From the NCBI GenBank assembly GCA_029379385.1, contig CM055608.1:29882350-29946349 (forward strand): a stretch of 64,000 bases of DNA. Direction: 5' to 3'. Positions 59,851 through 64,000 of this stretch are shown one piece after another; the first letter of the stretch is position 1, and each line of letters opens with the position of its first letter. A program made the translations under genes and the position numbers. The notes under the pieces were generated by a model, which searched no databases, was not told the DNA's origin, and was given only the letters and a program-made list of their open reading frames with translations. This DNA is from Quillaja saponaria (lineage: Eukaryota; Streptophyta; Magnoliopsida; Fabales; Quillajaceae).

Positions 59851-61924
59851 GAAGTGACTGATGACCTGTGACTTTTTATGGAGTTGTTCTTGTTAATTTG
59901 TTATCGTGAGTAGCGAGAGAAACACAAGATTTTCAGATGGCTATGGACAAGCCTCTTTTGGCTTATGTTTATATAAGATTTTTCAAACGAAATCATATAC
60001 AATGAATATAATTTTTTTAAATAAATATTAAATGTGCATTTAATTAATGAAATTCATATATATTATGCTTAACTTCTAAGAGATATAATTTTATATTTTT
60101 ATTTTTATTTTTCATAATGATTTTTACATTTTTGAGTAAAGTGTCCGGGGTTGATAGCCAAATGTTTTATATTTTTAGATCTCGTAGCATTAATCTTCAG
60201 ACATATTATGTATTAACCGAATTTTCTGGAAATAGGAAAATAGCCGGTCTGGCAATAGCATTACCTATTGGAAAATATTAGGAGACAAAAGACTTTCCTG
60301 CGTGCGCTCCACGCCAAGGCACGTGGCGACAATGGGTTCCGTCTCAACGTTTTGGCCAAACTCCCTCCATGTGAATTTACATATATAACCTCCTCTCCTC
60401 TATATAACCTCCAAAGTAACTGAGTACGACACGTGTTTTGTCTACTAGCGGGTGGCGCGTGACGGCTTGTTTTTTGTCAGATCCTGATGATGGCTTTATT
60501 TTCTTTATTTTATTAAAAAAAAAATAAGTGCAGGTTTTGATTTTGTCGTATTCTACGGGAGCCCGTTCTAATCGTAGACTAGGAACAGACACGTGGAAGT
60601 TTTTGAGAGGTCAATTCATGTGGGTCCCGCTTCTAAAGTCATTCTTAAAACAAGTTGATACGATGATCAAATCTCTTGGGTGTGGGACCCATTAATCACC
60701 CTCTGATCTCCATAATGGCGGTGTGCGTCTGACACGTGTTATTTCAGCTTGCTTTTTCTATGTGATTGATTAGATTTTTCTCGTGACAATTGATGCGAGA
60801 CTCTTGGGTGGATCTCCTCCGTTGATTTTATTTGATGGAATGGTCCTAAACCATGACGGTGTAAGATAAAAGTTTGACAAATCAAGCGGGGAAGGAAATG
60901 CTTAGGCTGCAAAATTTTTATATGGAAGAAATCACTCAAAATATATTTTTATCTTTTTTTTTCCGTTGGTGTTTAGAATTATGTTAACTATAAATCATAA
61001 AATACTATTTAGAAATAAAAAATAAAATATTGCAAAAAAGAAAAAGAAAGCATGAAAACAACACCTATAGAGTAGATTGTGTGTGTGAATGGGGAAAAAA
61101 AAAATATTATCTAATCTAATCTAAAAGAAAAAAAGTAGGAGTAAAATAACATGCATTTTGTGTTTGGATGCATATGTGTTGTCCTCATATGAAGCACTGG
61201 CTAGCATGTGCCACTCACACACACAGAAATTATACCAAACACATTGCCGTGTTGCTTACTACTCCCTTTGTTTATTTCTTTTCATCCCTTTTCTTTTCAT
61301 ACTTTCTATGTGCTTGTCCCTCTCTATATTCAATACATACTTTTCAAGTTTTATTTTGTATTTGTTGTGTCCGACTAAATTATAGATATTTTAATTAATT
61401 AATTTTTTGAATTTGATCAAAGTTATTGTAAATTACAAACATGTAGATGTTTTTATTTTTATTATTTATCTTTACGAATTTTGAATGTATAACACCAACT
61501 AAATTGCATGCGTTTTTAATCATTAAATGAACTCGAGGATAAATGAGTTAAATTTACAATTTATAAAACTCAACTTGTATACATAAGAGGTCGTTATCAT
61601 TATTATTTTATTTTAAAAAACTTTTTGGCTTTAATAACGTGCGGCCCACAAATGGGTTTTGGCTTTATATGCGTTAGGTCAACAACTAGGAACAGCTTTT
61701 GGCTTCTTCTGCGGTTTGGCTCAAACCTTATTTCTCTCCATCTTTCTTTTTTTTTTTTTTGCTCGTGATATGTACACGACTTAAAAATGTTAATATACGA
61801 AAATAGGCCTCAACAAGTAAAAGTTGTTTTACTCTCTCTTCCCCCTTCCATCTTTTTAATTTCTCTCTCCATCTTTTTCTATCTCTCTTCCTCTAAGAAA
61901 ACAGAGCCTTCATTTTCATCTCTT
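59851..61924. other. GID1 upstream region
   Basis: About 2.1 kb. The segment 60290-60740 is less AT-rich, holds four CACGTG boxes and two TATATAACCTCC motifs (near 60381 and 60400), and could belong to the GID1 distal promoter or to a lost gene. The rest is AT-rich without ORFs that resemble known proteins. Confidence 0.5.
60320..60738. promoter_or_regulatory. Cluster of four CACGTG (G-box/ABRE-type) sites
   Basis: CACGTG at 60320-60325 (in GGCACGTGGCG), 60430-60435, 60590-60595 and 60733-60738. The last three share GACACGTG. G-boxes are bound by bZIP and bHLH factors, including PIF and ABF proteins. The cluster is about 0.5-0.9 kb upstream of the predicted GID1 TATA box. Confidence 0.6.
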
Positions 61925-62345
61925 TCAATCATCTAGTGCTTTTTGAAATATAAGCACGTTCTGGTCAACAATTCTTGAAGTCTTCCTCTCCATATCTATA
62001 AGCCATAGCAGCAGTACTACAAGTTGACAAGTAGTAGGCTGGTTGATAATTTGTAACACATTCAAAACTACAATTGCCCCAGCATCTTTACCCTGTCTCT
62101 GAAAATGTTGAAATGAGCAGCGGTAGTAACCCAAAAGAGCCTCTGCTAACTTTCTCATTTTCATTAAAACCATAAACAAAATCTCTTCTGCAGCAAATTC
62201 CTTCTCTTCTCGTTTGTAATTAACCACAATCATGGGTTTATCATAAGGACTAGGAACCACCTGGAAACGCCTGAGATTCATGTTGATTGAACAATGGGTC
62301 AGGAAATTAACACCCAGCTAATCATTTGGCATGAAAAACAGTGTT
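61925..62345 (-). pseudogene. HSP70 pseudogene fragment
   Basis: Remnant of a cytosolic heat-shock 70 ATPase domain. Reading the minus strand from 62345: NTVFHAK, stop, LAGC, stop, FPDP, matching NTVFDAKRLIGRRFSDP; then after a frameshift MNLRRFQVV, PYDKPMIVVNYKREEKEFAAEEI, MVLMKMRKLAEALLG; a deletion; QRQGKDAGAIVVLNVLQIINQPT; a local shift in which STAAMAY is read in another frame; and NVLIF, where similarity stops. This covers only about 130 of some 650 residues. Two stops, at least two frameshifts and both truncations make it non-functional. An open stretch of 118 codons (61925-62281) is part of it and should not be taken as a gene. Confidence 0.85.
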
Positions 62346-64000
62346 AGAGGAAATCAATTAATTTCTGATGCTTTGTCACTGTGACCTAGTTCCAAGTACA
62401 ATTAACTGTTCCTTCTCTTCGCCGTGACAAAGCTTTAGAAATTTTCAAAAACAGTGAAAGAATAAATTTTAGGAGAGTTGAAGAATTAAGAATGAAATTT
62501 TATTTTGTACTGCAATAACATAGGATTAAATTTAGTATTCATTCGTAATAAACTACTTGTGATGCCCATGACTGAGTTAATCATTTATCTTACATCAACC
62601 TATAACAATGATAAAGGTAACAAATTCAATTGAAGAATCGTGAATAAAAAGAGACTGTTTTTAAGAAGAATAATGATAGAAATAATGTGAGAGAAAGATC
62701 TTAGATAAATAAAACAAAGTAACTTTCAATAAAAAGTGGAACTGCACCTAACAATTAAATTCGTATACATGTCACAACTTTTTGTTTTCTCTTTATCTTT
62801 CTCTGTAGAGCTTACACATTTTGGATCATCTCCAAAATATAACATAATTTTTAATTAAAAAAAGTTACAATATTAATAAATTAATTATAAACTTTTATAT
62901 TATTTTACTAAAAATTTGTACTGTGAATATTTTGAAAGAGACTCTAAGAAAGTCAAAATAATACCATGTTAGAGCAACCAAATTTTTATTTCATGTTTTA
63001 TGGCAGTTTTTTTTTTTTTTACACCCAAGAGTAGCCAGACAAGGCTGCTTGGATCATTCATGATATATTAATTAAATAATAGAGGAATTGCTTGCATTTA
63101 AAACTTAACTGCATATTGTCTACTTTAATGGAAATTTGACATAATTTAATATATATATATATATATTTTAAACAAAATGTTCCCTTTAGGGCTCCCTAGT
63201 CCACTAGGGGAGGACCTTTTCCTTGGCCTTAACGACAAAATAAGGAAAAGCCATATATGCAATGAATGTAATGTCCTTGGCGGATTAATACCATCTTGAT
63301 TATTATTATAACAAGCACTACCAAACTTGGTACATTGTATGTGAAGTATTGGTTGATTAATTTTGAAAGATTCTCTATTGGCTTAAAAATAATTATTACA
63401 CTTTGTGATTACTATAATCCTCACAAACTTCTCCTACAGTGAAAAAAGAGAGAGACAGAGATTATGCTTTGTTTGGTAGGTATGAGGAATTGAAACAGGA
63501 CTGATTCATATTTTAATATTGTTCGTAAGAAGTAGGCCTCGCCTTTAGTTTCTTTTATTTAATTTTTCTCAATTTAATGCATGATTGATGTCAATATTAT
63601 AACTACAATTCATTTATATATACAAAAACTTCTATGATTTTATACCGATTTGGCATAAAAATATTAATTTATAGCTCTCGGATCAAACAATAGTATAACA
63701 AGATTAAGATTTAATATTTTTAATATTATTTATATATATATATATATATATTTTATTTTTGTTTATTTTTTTTGCAACACAAATCAATTATCAACTTAAC
63801 CCACTTCTGAAATCTAATTTTGAAGAGAATAATAATGCCCATTTGCACAATTACAAGTTTACTTTTTGTGCTAATAAGAAAGAGCCATTTGCATAACAAA
63901 AGTTGTCCTAAGGGCTTTACAAAATTACATATCAAAATACAAATTTTTTTCCCCTCCAAAACTTTGATGGATAATGGATTATGTCAGAGTACATGTTATT
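62346..64000. other. AT-rich right end of the window
   Basis: About 1.65 kb with TA runs (about 63150 and 63730) and a T-rich tract at 63007-63020. It contains a 19-bp imperfect inverted repeat, 62361-62379 with 62424-62442 (GCTTTGTCAC / GTGACAAAGC core). No gene was seen. The last 250 bp could be the 3' end of something beyond the edge. Confidence 0.45.

Noticed and set aside
62361..62442. Inverted repeat GCTTTGTCAC / GTGACAAAGC beside the HSP70 remnant
   Set aside because: Only 19 bp with two mismatches; could be chance or part of the decayed gene, and no element boundary follows from it.
1..64000. tRNA, rRNA, snRNA, CRISPR arrays and bacterial-type operons
   Set aside because: None was recognised on reading either strand; the content is plant nuclear DNA. 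A tRNAscan or Infernal search could still find something missed by eye.

Overview
This window is nuclear DNA of a flowering plant, most likely a eudicot. It is AT-rich, has spliced genes with GT-AG introns of roughly 80-2,100 bp, and every recognisable protein belongs to a land-plant family. No species is assigned. Nine genes are supported: two kinase genes, an autophagy gene, a cytokinin phosphorelay gene, a secreted leucine-rich-repeat gene, a WD40 gene, a PPR gene, a gibberellin receptor gene, and the first exons of a sugar transporter cut by the left edge. Exon coordinates were placed by eye from splice signals plus family similarity.

Layout. 1-785 (-): 5' end of an ERD6-like sugar transporter. 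2166-3059: a foldback element with long inverted repeats and a near-perfect 11-bp target duplication (MULE-like). 5765-5908: a phase-perfect hexamer array. 6996-8906 (-): intronless receptor kinase RKF3. 9895-10883: decayed PIF/Harbinger transposase. 15990-18170 (+): RBK-type receptor-like cytoplasmic kinase with a GC-AG intron. 20353-26777 (+): ATG18g, with two uORFs, a 5'-truncated LINE in intron 1 and only 5 coding nt in the last exon. 28595-31125 (+): histidine phosphotransfer protein. 35751-36968 (+): secreted LRR protein followed by a 91-bp tandem duplication. 39382-45748 (-): LEC14B/DCAF11-type WD40 gene with a hAT-like MITE in intron 6. 48903-50886 (+): PPR gene broken by a one-base frameshift. 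53965-55472: diverged ~750-bp tandem duplication. 57537-59212 (-): GID1 gibberellin receptor. 60320-60738: four CACGTG boxes. 61925-62345 (-): HSP70 pseudogene.

The genes do not form a pathway. GID1 (gibberellin perception) and AHP (cytokinin phosphorelay) are hormone signalling parts; RKF3, the RBK-type kinase and the LRR protein are surface or ROP-linked signalling proteins; ATG18g acts in autophagy; LEC14B is a probable CUL4-DDB1 substrate receptor. Gene order looks like ancestral microsynteny: from memory, Arabidopsis keeps GID1A, RBK2 and ERD6-like genes together on chromosome 3, ATG18g, AHP5 and an LRR gene together on chromosome 1, and an LRR gene beside LEC14B on chromosome 4. I found no CRISPR array, tRNA, rRNA or gene cluster of an unknown type. 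The least expected structures are the transposon insertions with intact target duplications, the hexamer array, the overlapping uORF of ATG18g and the frameshifted PPR gene.
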